From: JAMXLO01 sp963696645
Lineage (GTDB): Bacteria; Pseudomonadota; Alphaproteobacteria; Acetobacterales; Acetobacteraceae
DNA length: 64,000 nucleotides
NCBI GenBank assembly: GCA_963696645.1
Contig: CAVOKY010000011.1
Span: 496,001-560,000 of the forward strand
Reading direction: 5' to 3'
The stretch's first letter is position 1. Each line of letters begins with the position of its first letter. A model generated the notes under the pieces. It saw nothing but the letters and a program-made list of their open reading frames with translations. It did no database searches and was not told where the DNA came from. Shown here piece after piece: positions 54,513 through 62,537 of this stretch. A program made the position numbers and the translations under genes.

Positions 54513-54590
54513 CGTCATGGCCCGGCGTGACCCGACCATCGTTCGCTGCACACTGCCGGTGGTGATGGCCGGGACAAGCCCGGCCATGAC
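54513..54590. repeat. REP-like palindrome, GTCATGGCCGGG family (extragenic copy)
   Basis: Imperfect inverted repeat: an arm beginning GTCATGGCCCGG at 54514 faces CCCGGCCATGAC ending at 54590. The same element, better preserved, is inserted within hemW at 62082-62160. Here it lies between the convergent htrA-like and livF genes. Confidence 0.6.
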
Positions 54591-54636
54591 ATTCAAACGA
54601 GTCATGGCCGAAGCTCAAACATTCTGCCGATGGCTG

Positions 54637-55338
54637 TTACAGTCCCAGGTATCGCCGCTGCACATCCACCGCTGCCCGCAACTCGACCGAATCGCCAGAC
54701 CAGACCATGCGGCCCTTCTCCAGAAGGTAGTGCCGGTCGGCTATCCGAGACAGTACCGCGACATTCTTGTCGATGAGCAGAATCGATTGGCCCCGCGCCT
54801 TCAGCAGTTCCAGCGCGTGCCAGATATCGCGACGTACCAATGGCGCCAGACCTTCCGTCGCTTCGTCAAGGATCAGCAAACGTGGATTGGTCAGCAGCGC
54901 CCGGCCGATCGCCAACATCTGCTGCTCACCGCCCGATAGCAGCGTGCCGGCGCGATGCAACCGCTCGCGCAACGGCGGAAACAGCTCGAGCACGGCATCG
55001 AGCGTCCACGGCTGCATGGCGTCGCCGCGGTTTGCGGCAGTGGCGACCAGATTCTCCCGCACGGTCAGGTTGGGGAAAATCTGCCGCCCCTCAGGCACCA
55101 GGCCCAATCCCAATCGCGCCACCCGATACGGCGGCAGGCCGCGAATCGGCGCACCATCCAACAGGATTTCGCCCCGCTGCGTCGGCAGTATTCCCATCAC
55201 CGCGCGGATCGTTGTGGTCTTACCCATGCCATTGCGGCCAAGCAACGTCACCACCTCGCCCGGCGCGACAGCAAAGCTGACGCCGAACAGCACCTGGCTG
55301 TCACCATAGCCTGCCTCGATGTCCGCTACGCGCAGCAT
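54637..55338 (-). CDS. livF: Branched-chain amino acid-type ABC transporter, ATP-binding protein LivF
   Basis: Protein of 233 residues. Walker A is LLGRNGMGKTT, the signature is LSGGEQQMLAIGRALLTNPR, and Walker B is LLILDEATEGLAP; VPEGRQIFPNLTVRENLV is typical of LivF. Start ATG at 55338 overlaps the livG stop (TGATG). It is the last gene of a five-gene run: binding protein, two permeases and two ATPases. Substrates of such systems include amino acids, amides, urea and aromatic acids. Confidence 0.93.
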   Translation of the reverse strand: MLRVADIEAGYGDSQVLFGVSFAVAPGEVVTLLGRNGMGKTTTIRAVMGILPTQRGEILLDGAPIRGLPPYRVARLGLGLVPEGRQIFPNLTVRENLVATAANRGDAMQPWTLDAVLELFPPLRERLHRAGTLLSGGEQQMLAIGRALLTNPRLLILDEATEGLAPLVRRDIWHALELLKARGQSILLIDKNVAVLSRIADRHYLLEKGRMVWSGDSVELRAAVDVQRRYLGL

Positions 55339-56087
55339 CACGCCGCTTCACCCAGGTAGGCTTCGAGCACCGTCGCATCCTGACGGATTACATCCGGTCT
55401 GTCGGTCGCAATCGCTTGGCCATGCACCAGCACGGTAATCCGGTCGGCAAGCGCGAACACCGCATCCATGTCGTGCTCGATCAGCAATATCGTCTGGCGT
55501 CCCTTCAGCGCACCGAGCAGTCGCACCATGCGTGCTGAATCTTCCGGTCCCATACCGGCCATCGGCTCGTCCAGCAGCAGCATGCGCGGCTCGATCGCCA
55601 GCACCATTGCCAGTTCCAACGCGCGCTTTTCGCCGTGCGACAATGCTCCCGCTGGCACATCGGCACGCTCGGCCAACCCGACTTCAGCCAGCCATCGGCG
55701 CGCCGGTTCGCGCAACGCCGGATCGCGCCGCGCCGGCCGCCAGAAGCGGAAACTGTGTCCGGCGCGCGCCTGCACCGCGAACGCAACGTTATCCAGCACG
55801 GAGAACCCGGTAAAGATCGTCGTCATCTGGAACGATCGCGCCAGTCCGCGCGCCGCGCGTCGCGCCGGCGTCTCGTGGGTGATGTCGATCCCGGCGAACA
55901 GTACCGTGCCCTCGTCTGGCGCGAGTTCACCGGCGAGTTGGGCGACCAGCGTGGTCTTGCCTGCGCCGTTCGGTCCGATTACTGCGTGGATCTCACCTTC
56001 GGTGATGTCCAACGACAACGCATTGGTCGCCACCAGGCCGCCGAAGCGCTTCAGCAAACCGCGTGTTGCCAGCAGGATTTCAGGCAT
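55338..56087 (-). CDS. livG: Branched-chain amino acid-type ABC transporter, ATP-binding protein LivG
   Basis: Protein of 249 residues starting MPEILLATRGLLKRFGGLVA. Walker A is IGPNGAGKTT, the LivG-specific ARSFQMTTIFTGFSVLDNVA follows, a degenerate signature LSHGEKRALELAMVLAIEPR, and Walker B MLLLDEPMAGMGPED. It overlaps the livM gene by 8 bases at its start and livF by one at its end, so it belongs to a tightly packed operon. Confidence 0.93.
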   Translation of the reverse strand: MPEILLATRGLLKRFGGLVATNALSLDITEGEIHAVIGPNGAGKTTLVAQLAGELAPDEGTVLFAGIDITHETPARRAARGLARSFQMTTIFTGFSVLDNVAFAVQARAGHSFRFWRPARRDPALREPARRWLAEVGLAERADVPAGALSHGEKRALELAMVLAIEPRMLLLDEPMAGMGPEDSARMVRLLGALKGRQTILLIEHDMDAVFALADRITVLVHGQAIATDRPDVIRQDATVLEAYLGEAA

Positions 56088-57027
56088 CGCGACCACGCGT
56101 AGTTGCCGGGAGCAAGCCAAGCACGCCGGCCTTGGAAAACAGCACCAGCAGGATCAGCAGCGGGCCAAGCACCGCCTGCCAATGCTCGGTCAGGCCGGAC
56201 AGCACGTTCTCCAATATCAGATAGGCAGCAGCGCCCGCGACCGGTCCGAACAACGTGCCCATGCCCCCCAGGATCACCATCATCATGATCTCGCCCGATC
56301 GAGTCCAATGCATGATCGACGGCGAGAGGAACAGCGTCTGGTTGGCGAGCAACGCGCCGGCAAGTCCGCCCATCGCTCCGGCGATCACGAACGCCGTCAG
56401 CCGATAACGGAACGTGGAAAAACCCAGTGTGGCCATGCGTCTTTCGTTCGACTTCGCGCCGCGCACCACCATGCCGAAGCGGGATTCCACCAACCGGCTG
56501 GCGATCAGCAGGCAGGCAATCAGGCAGGCGAACGCGAGGTAGTACAGCGTCGCGGCGTTATCGAGATCGAGCAGCCCGGCGAAGTTGCTGTGATCCGGTA
56601 TGTTAAGGCCGTTGTCGCCGCCGAACTGGTTCAGGCTTTCGCACAGGAAATAGAGCATCTGGCTGAACGCCAGCGTGATCATGATGAAATGCACGCCGCT
56701 GGTGCGCAGCGATACCCAGCCGATGGCCAGCGCCGTCAGTGCCGCGGCGACGATCGCCACGCCGAAATGCAGGAAGCCATTGCTGATGTCATAGTAGCTG
56801 AGGATGCCAACCGAGTAGGATCCGATGCCGAGATACGCCGCGTGGCCGAAGCTCACCATCCCGCCGTAGCCAAGAATGAAATCCAGACTGACCGCGGCGA
56901 TCGCGAAAATGACGATGCGGGTGAACAGATCGACGGTAAAGGGTGCGTCGAATACCAAGGCGAGCGGTGGCACCAGCGCAAGCGCCGCCAGGCCGATGCC
57001 AACGGCGATCGTGCGCGGCGAGATCAT
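56080..57027 (-). CDS. livM: Branched-chain amino acid-type ABC transporter, permease LivM
   Basis: Protein of 315 residues with about eight to ten membrane helices (AVGIGLAALALVPPLALVFD, IVIFAIAAVSLDFILGYGGM). GMVSFGHAAYLGIGSYSVGI is the LivM signature, and IMMMVILGGMGTLFGPVAGA lies near the C-terminus. It overlaps livH by 4 bases (ATGA type). Confidence 0.93.
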   Translation of the reverse strand: MISPRTIAVGIGLAALALVPPLALVFDAPFTVDLFTRIVIFAIAAVSLDFILGYGGMVSFGHAAYLGIGSYSVGILSYYDISNGFLHFGVAIVAAALTALAIGWVSLRTSGVHFIMITLAFSQMLYFLCESLNQFGGDNGLNIPDHSNFAGLLDLDNAATLYYLAFACLIACLLIASRLVESRFGMVVRGAKSNERRMATLGFSTFRYRLTAFVIAGAMGGLAGALLANQTLFLSPSIMHWTRSGEIMMMVILGGMGTLFGPVAGAAAYLILENVLSGLTEHWQAVLGPLLILLVLFSKAGVLGLLPATTRGRDA

Positions 57028-57941
57028 CGTCCGGGTTGCGGGAACAGACCAGCCGGGCGGAAGAACAGCACCGTCGCCATCATCACGTAGATCAGCATCG
57101 AGGCCACCGCCGGGCCGGCACTGTCAGCCGCCGTGCCTGTCATCAACAGTGCGAACAGCGGGCGCAGGAAGGCGCGGCCGACGGTATCCACCACGCCCAC
57201 CAACAACGAGGCGATGAACGCGCCACGGATCGACCCCACGCCGCCGATCACGATCACCACGAATGCGAGGATCAGGAAATCGTCGCCCATGCCGGATTCG
57301 ACGGTAAAGATCGGCCCTGCCATCGCACCGGACAGCGCGGCCAGTCCGGCGCCCAGCCCGAACACCAGCGTGTAGAGCAGGGTGACGTTGACACCGAGCG
57401 CGCCGATCATCGTTCGGTTGGCCGCGCCGGCGCGGATCAGCATGCCGGTGCGGGTGCGGTTCACCAGCAGCCACAGCAGCAGCGCCACCAGCAGGCCTGC
57501 CACGATGATGGCAAGGCGGTACGCCGGATATGGCACGCCAGGCAGCACCGAAATCTGACCGGACAGCAAGGCCGGCACCTGCATGTAGAGTGCCGTCGCG
57601 CCCCAGACGATCCGCACCATCTCATTGAAGAACAGGATCAGGCCGAATGTTGCCAGCACCTGATCGAGATGATCGCGGTGGTACAGCGCGCGGAAGATCA
57701 CGACTTCGATTACGATGCCAAGCAGCACCGCGGCAACAACGGCCGCGGCAATCGCCAGGATGAACGAATGCATCGCAGTGAAAGTGGTGGCCGCGACGTA
57801 GGCGCCGATCATGTACAGCGATCCGTGCGCCAGGTTGATCAGATTCATGATGCCGAAGATCAACGTAAGGCCGGCCGCCATCAGGAACAGCATGACGCCG
57901 AACTGCACGCCGTTCAGCAACTGCTCAAGCAGGATGGTCAT
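57024..57941 (-). CDS. livH: Branched-chain amino acid-type ABC transporter, permease LivH
   Basis: Protein of 305 residues (MTILLEQLLNGVQFGVMLFL). The LivH marks AAGLTLIFGIMNLINLAHGS with LYMIGAYVAAT and a C-terminal ILAFVVIVIGGVGSIRGAFI are present. It is the first permease gene after the binding protein gene. A strong inverted repeat lies between them (57942-58047), directly before this start codon. Confidence 0.93.
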   Translation of the reverse strand: MTILLEQLLNGVQFGVMLFLMAAGLTLIFGIMNLINLAHGSLYMIGAYVAATTFTAMHSFILAIAAAVVAAVLLGIVIEVVIFRALYHRDHLDQVLATFGLILFFNEMVRIVWGATALYMQVPALLSGQISVLPGVPYPAYRLAIIVAGLLVALLLWLLVNRTRTGMLIRAGAANRTMIGALGVNVTLLYTLVFGLGAGLAALSGAMAGPIFTVESGMGDDFLILAFVVIVIGGVGSIRGAFIASLLVGVVDTVGRAFLRPLFALLMTGTAADSAGPAVASMLIYVMMATVLFFRPAGLFPQPGR

Positions 57942-58047
57942 CCCCTCCCCTTGTGGGAGGGGGCAGGCGGGGGAGGGGTGCTTCCTCGTCTGCGTCGTCG
58001 ATGATGGGGCCTATCCCTCCCCCTGCCCCCTCCCACAAGGGGAGGGG
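57942..58047. repeat. Inverted repeat (CCCTCCCC...GGGGAGGG) between binding protein and permease genes
   Basis: C/T-rich arms (CCCCTCCCCTTGTGGGAGGG from 57942, facing CCCTCCCACAAGGGGAGGGG ending at 58047) pair over about 35 bases around a 35-base loop. The position inside the transporter operon, after the binding-protein gene, suits a processing-and-stability hairpin that keeps binding-protein mRNA in excess. Confidence 0.8.
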
Positions 58048-58071
58048 AAAAATTATCGGCTGCCACCACCA

Positions 58072-59248
58072 CTATTCGAACGGCTTCATATGGCATTCGG
58101 TGTAATACGAATCCTTGTGATTGGTGAAAATCGTGGACTGGATCTTCCGCACGAATTGCCCGTCGCTGTCCTGCACGATCTTCAGCAGATAGAAGTTCTC
58201 GATCGGGAAATGGTTGGTGTTGAACGTGAACGGGCCCCGCACCGACGGAAATGCCGCCTGATCCAGCCGGGCGATCATCGCCTTCTTGTCCGACAGCTTG
58301 CCATGCACCGACTGCACCGCATCGTCGATCATGTTGATCGCGTCAAAGGTCTGCGCGGCGTAGTACGCACGGCATATAGTGATACTTCGTACGGAACGCC
58401 GCGACGAACGCCTTGTTGCGCGCATTGTCGAGGTCCGGCGACCAGAAGCTCACCTCGTAATTCCCAGCTGCGGCATCGCCGATCGCCGGCAGCGTCGTCT
58501 CGTCCACGGTGAACGCCGAATACAGCGGGATCGTGCCGCGCAATCCCGATTGGGCATACTGCTTGACGAACTGGATGCCCATGCCGCCCGGCAGGAAGAT
58601 GAACAGTGCCTTCGGGTTCGCCTCACGAATCTGGCTGATCTCCACCTGGTAATCCGACTGCCCCGGCTTGGTGTACACCTCGGCTGCGATCTTGCCCTTG
58701 AAATACCGCTTGAAGCCCGAAACCATGTCCTTGCCCGCGGCATAGTCCGGCGCGATCAGGTAGACATCCTGCATGTTCTGGCTGGCCATGAACTGGCCCA
58801 TCGCCTCCGGCGTCTCGTCATTCTGCCACGACGCGGAGAAGTAGTTCGGCGCGCACATCTCCCCCGCCAGTTCATGCGGCCCGGCGTTGGCGCCAATCAG
58901 GATCGTCCCTGACTTTATGATCGGCTGATACGATGCCAGCAGCACGTTGGACCAGATGAAGCCGGTCATGAAATCGACCTTGTCGCGCTTCAGCATTTCG
59001 TCCGCGACCTGCCGCCCGACATCGGGCTTGAACTGGTCGTCGCCATAAATGATGGTGGCGGGGACGCCGCCGATCTTGCCGCCCAGCATCTCCAGCGCGA
59101 GATCGGCGGCGTCCTTCATGTGCTTGCCGATCACGCCGGCTGGACCGCTGAGCGTGGTGACCAGGCCTATCTTGATTTGTTCGTCCGCGAACGCCGGCGC
59201 GGTCAGCATGCCCAATGCGAACAGGATAACCAGCAGCCGAACTTTCAC
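58072..59248 (-). CDS. ABC transporter substrate-binding protein, LivK family (one frameshift)
   Basis: About 391 residues. A signal peptide VRLLVILFALGMLTAPAFA precedes DEQIKIGLVTTLSGPAGVIG, the type 1 periplasmic binding fold start. Later marks are ANAGPHELAGEMCAPNYFSA, LIAPDYAAGKDMVSGFKRYF and KALFIFLPGGMGIQFVKQYA. An extra base at 58366 splits the C-terminal part (HYMP, then YYAAQTFDAINMIDDAVQSV). GTG at 59248 with GGGAGG five bases before it is the preferred start. First gene of the Liv-type operon. Confidence 0.9.
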
Positions 59249-59389
59249 GCGCACCTCCCGATGTCTGCCGTCACCACGGCCAGATCGTTGCCTCCACTAC
59301 ACGATGCCGCAACCGCCGAACAGACAGATGGCCGAAGCCGCACACCGCGCCTATTGTCCGCCGCCCAGGAACCCCGAGGAAACCGACAC

Positions 59390-60109
59390 ATGCGCCCATC
59401 CGGCCGCGCGCCCGACATTCTGCGTCCGTTCTCGCTGACGCCGGGCTTTGCGCGTCATGCCGAAGGCTCGTGCCTGATCCGCATGGGTAACACCGAGGTG
59501 CTGTGCGCTGCCAGCGTGGAAGGTCGCGTGCCGCCGTTCATGCGGAACTCGGGCCAGGGCTGGGTGACCGCGGAATACGGCATGCTGCCGCGCGCCACCC
59601 ACACGCGCGGCGAACGCGAGGCCGCGCGCGGCAAGCAGTCCGGACGCACGCAGGAAATCCAGCGGCTGATTGGCCGCTCCTTGCGCGCGGTGGTGGACCG
59701 GTCCGCGATGGGCGAGGTGACCGTCACGCTCGATTGCGACGTACTGAACGCCGATGGCGGCACGCGCTGCGCGGCGATCACCGGCGCCTGGGTCGCGCTG
59801 AGCCTTGCCTTCCGTCACATGCAGAAAATGAACGTGATCAAGAAGTCACCGTTGATCGGGCAGGTGGCTGCGGTCTCCTGCGGCGTATGCGGCGGCGAAC
59901 CGGTGCTCGATCTGGATTACGCGGAGGATTCCTCGGCGGACGCGGATGCCAACTTTGTGCTGACCGACAGCGGTGGCATCGTCGAAATCCAGGGCACGGC
60001 GGAAAAATCGGCGTTCAGCGAGGCGCAGTTCCTCGGCATGCTTGGCTTGGCGCGGACCGGCGCCGCAGCGCTGTTCGAGGCGCAGCGCCAGTCCGTTGCC
60101 ACGGCTTGA
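59390..60109 (+). CDS. rph: Ribonuclease PH
   Basis: Protein of 239 residues, a phosphate-dependent 3' exoribonuclease trimming tRNA precursors. It starts MRPSGRAPDILRPFSLTPGF; the signature LRAVVDRSAMGEVTVTLDCD with VLNADGGTRCAAITGAWVAL is intact, as are EDSSADADANFVLTDSGGIV and EIQGTAEKSAFSEAQFLGML. The stop overlaps the rdgB start (TGATG). In many alphaproteobacteria rph is divergent from hrcA, but here 12 kb lies between them. Confidence 0.96.
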   Translation: MRPSGRAPDILRPFSLTPGFARHAEGSCLIRMGNTEVLCAASVEGRVPPFMRNSGQGWVTAEYGMLPRATHTRGEREAARGKQSGRTQEIQRLIGRSLRAVVDRSAMGEVTVTLDCDVLNADGGTRCAAITGAWVALSLAFRHMQKMNVIKKSPLIGQVAAVSCGVCGGEPVLDLDYAEDSSADADANFVLTDSGGIVEIQGTAEKSAFSEAQFLGMLGLARTGAAALFEAQRQSVATA

Positions 60110-60752
60110 TGTCGCGGCCGGCTGGTTCTGGCAAGCCACAATCCTGGCAAGCTTGCCGAGCTTGCCGACCTGTTGCGTCCGCACGGCGTTGCAGTGGTTT
60201 CGGCCGGTGCTCTCGGCTTGCCTGAGCCGGTGGAAGACGCGCCGGATGTCGTCGGCAACGCGGGCATCAAGGCGCTCGCGGCGGCGCGGTCAAGCGGACT
60301 GCCGGCGCTGGCAGATGATTTCGGGGTTCTGCGTCGCCGCGCTGCACGGCGCGCCGGGCGTGCATTCGGCACGGTGGGCGGGCGATGCGAAGGATTTCGC
60401 CGCAGCGATGACGCGGGTGCATCGCGAGATGGCCGATGCCGAGGACCGACGTGCCTGGTTCATTGCTGCGCTGTGCCTCGCATGGCCGGACGGACATACG
60501 GAGACGTTCGTAGGCCGCATCGACGGTACGGCGATATGGCCGCCGCGGGGCACCAAGGGCTTCGGCTACGATCCGATGTTCCTCCCGTCCGGCGCCTCAG
60601 CAACATTCGGCGAGATGGACGCGGCGGAAAAGCACGCCGTCAGTCACCGCGCCCGCGCATTCGCTCAGCTGATGGTGTCGTGCCTGCCGACATTGCCGAC
60701 ACTGTCAACGGCCGCTAGCCGCTCCGCACCGCCGCTACCCGCGCACCGGTGA
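60109..60752 (+). CDS. rdgB: dITP/XTP pyrophosphatase, RdgB/HAM1 (frameshifted)
   Basis: Removes non-canonical purine nucleotides such as XTP and dITP. From the ATG at 60109 an extra G near 60120 must be dropped to read LVLASHNPGKLAELADLLRP, the HAM1 start motif (SHNxGK). A second extra base near 60320 separates SSGLPALADD from SGFCVAALHGAPGVHSARWA; the tail has GTAIWPPRGTKGFGYDPMFL and KHAVSHRARAFAQL. The total is about 213 residues. Its 3' end overlaps the convergent ybaK gene by 38 bases. Confidence 0.88.
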
Positions 60753-61197
60753 TCCGCAACAGCTCTGCGGCGCTGGTGCGGAATACATGGCGCGGCGACC
60801 CTGCCGCTGCCCAAATCGGCTCCAACGGCAGCAGGTCCTCGTCCAGCAGCAGCAGCGGCGGCGTCAGATGCCCCAGCGGCGCCACGCCGCCAATGGCAAA
60901 GCCGGTTGCCTGGCGCACCCAGTCGGCATCCGCCCGACCAAGCTGCACACCCAGTGCCGCAGCGGCCTTCGCCTGGTCCACGCGGTTCACACCTGACGTG
61001 ATCACGACCGCCGCCCGCATGCCACAGCGGAACACGATCGACTTGGCGATCTGCGCCACCGTGCAACCCACCGCCGCCGCAGCATCGGCAGCGGTTCGCG
61101 TTCCGGCGGGAAACTGCGTGATCGTGTCCAGATGGCCCGCCTGAAGCAGCGCCGCGCGTACGCGCTCCACCGAACTGCCGGTTTCTGACGTGGACAT
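60715..61197 (-). CDS. YbaK/EbsC family aminoacyl-tRNA deacylase
   Basis: Protein of 160 residues (MSTSETGSSVERVRAALLQA). The YbaK fold signature is VGCTVAQIAKSIVFRCGMRA, with the catalytic lysine in AKS, and ATGFAIGGVAPLGHLTPPLL, the GGVxPxGH block. These proteins clear mischarged tRNA such as Cys-tRNA(Pro) or Ala-tRNA(Pro). It lies on the opposite strand between rdgB and hemW, interrupting a usual rph-rdgB-hemW order. Confidence 0.9.
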   Translation of the reverse strand: MSTSETGSSVERVRAALLQAGHLDTITQFPAGTRTAADAAAAVGCTVAQIAKSIVFRCGMRAAVVITSGVNRVDQAKAAAALGVQLGRADADWVRQATGFAIGGVAPLGHLTPPLLLLDEDLLPLEPIWAAAGSPRHVFRTSAAELLRITGARVAAVRSG

Positions 61198-61214
61198 CCT
61201 ATATTCTCCCCGGA

Positions 61215-62528
61215 ATGGAACCGCTCGCCCTCTATATCCACTGGCCGTTCTGCCTGGCCAAGTGCCCGTATTGCGACTTCAACTCGCATGTCCGGGACCG
61301 TATCCCGCAAGACCGCTTCCGCATCGCCTTGCAGCGCGAGTTGGCGTGGGAGGCGAGCCGTCTCGGCCGCCGCCGATTGACCTCGATCTTCTTCGGCGGG
61401 GGCACCCCGAGCCTGATGGCGCCGGAAACCGTCGCCACGCTAATCGCCGATGCAAAGCGCCATTTCGAACCAGCCGACGACATCGAGGTCACGCTGGAAG
61501 CCAATCCGACCAGCGTCGAAGCCGGACGCTTCGCGGCATTTCGCGAAGCCGGCGTGAACCGCGTGTCGGTCGGCGTGCAGAGCCTCGATGACGCGGCACT
61601 GCAATTGCTTGGACGGCAGCATTCCGCGGCGCAGGCAATTGCTGCGCTGGAGACGGCACGGGCGATCTTTCCACGCATTTCGTTCGACCTGATCTATGCA
61701 CGGCCGAACCAGACCCTGGCCGAATGGCGCGCGGAACTGCACCGTGCGCTGAACCTGGCGGCCGACCATCTGTCGTTGTACCAGCTCACCATCGAGCCAG
61801 GCACGAAGTTCGCGGCCATGCACCGGCGCGGCGAGCTTGCGCTGCCGGACGATGACACTGCCACCGCGCTTTACGAGGCCACCGCGAAAGCCGCCGGACG
61901 CTTCGGTCTGCTGCCCTACGAGGTGTCGAACTACGCCGTGCCCGGCGGAGAGAGTCGGCACAATCTCAGCTACTGGCGCTACGGGGATTACGCCGGCGTT
62001 GGCCCTGGTGCGCATGGCAGGATCACGCTGGCCGGAGCATCGAGCAGTGTAACGACTGACTCGCCAAACCCCCCGCCCGCCCGTCATGGCCGGGCTTGTT
62101 TCGGCCATCACAACCGGCAGGGTGCCGCAACTGATGGCCGGGACAAGCCCGGCCATGACGGTCAAGCGAGCGATGTCCAATCGTCAAACGAGAACACAAC
62201 TACGCTGGTTGCCACGCGGCGTCATCGGGCTCCGGAATCCTGGGCTGAGCTTGTGGAACGCGATGGACACGGCATGGTCGAACAGATCGCGCTGCAGTCG
62301 ACTGACCGCGCGCGCGAGATGCTGCTGATGGGATTGCGTCTGACCGAAGGGGTTGATCGCGCGCGATTTGCGGCACGCACCGGCATGGCACTTGACGCAG
62401 CGTTGGATCCGGCTGTGCTGCGGCAGGCCCTGGACGAGGGCTACCTCGACTGGTGTGATGATAGCCTGGTGGCGCTGCCGGCAGGTCGCCTGCGGCTGGA
62501 TGCGCTACTGGCAGCCATCGTGCGCTGA
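61215..62528 (+). CDS. hemW: Radical SAM haem chaperone HemW with in-frame palindromic insertion
   Basis: Protein of 437 residues, about 50 longer than usual. The radical SAM motif CX3CX2C is at residues 13-20 (FCLAKCPYCDFNSH), followed by SIFFGGGTPSLMAPETVATL, VTLEANPTSVEAGRFAAFRE and GVNRVSVGVQSL. After GDYAGVGPGAHGRITL an extra stretch of about 50 residues appears (including HGRACFGHHNRQGAATDGRD and KPGHDGQ) before the conserved ATRRHRAPESWAELVERDGH resumes. The extra part is encoded largely by a REP-like palindrome (62082-62160) that keeps the frame open. HemW binds haem and delivers it to respiratory enzymes; whether the insertion is tolerated is unknown. Confidence 0.92.
   Translation: MEPLALYIHWPFCLAKCPYCDFNSHVRDRIPQDRFRIALQRELAWEASRLGRRRLTSIFFGGGTPSLMAPETVATLIADAKRHFEPADDIEVTLEANPTSVEAGRFAAFREAGVNRVSVGVQSLDDAALQLLGRQHSAAQAIAALETARAIFPRISFDLIYARPNQTLAEWRAELHRALNLAADHLSLYQLTIEPGTKFAAMHRRGELALPDDDTATALYEATAKAAGRFGLLPYEVSNYAVPGGESRHNLSYWRYGDYAGVGPGAHGRITLAGASSSVTTDSPNPPPARHGRACFGHHNRQGAATDGRDKPGHDGQASDVQSSNENTTTLVATRRHRAPESWAELVERDGHGMVEQIALQSTDRAREMLLMGLRLTEGVDRARFAARTGMALDAALDPAVLRQALDEGYLDWCDDSLVALPAGRLRLDALLAAIVR
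62082..62160. repeat. REP-like palindrome inserted in the hemW coding sequence
   Basis: Two 29-base arms, 62082-62110 (start CGTCATGGCCGGGCTTGT) and 62132-62160 (end CCCGGCCATGACG), match with two mismatches around a 21-base loop. The related extragenic copy is at 54513-54590. In the hemW frame it encodes HGRACFG...DGRDKPGHDG with no stop. It is comparable in kind to protein-coding palindromic elements of Rickettsia, though the sequence is different. Confidence 0.85.
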
Positions 62529-62537
62529 GGTGACCGG

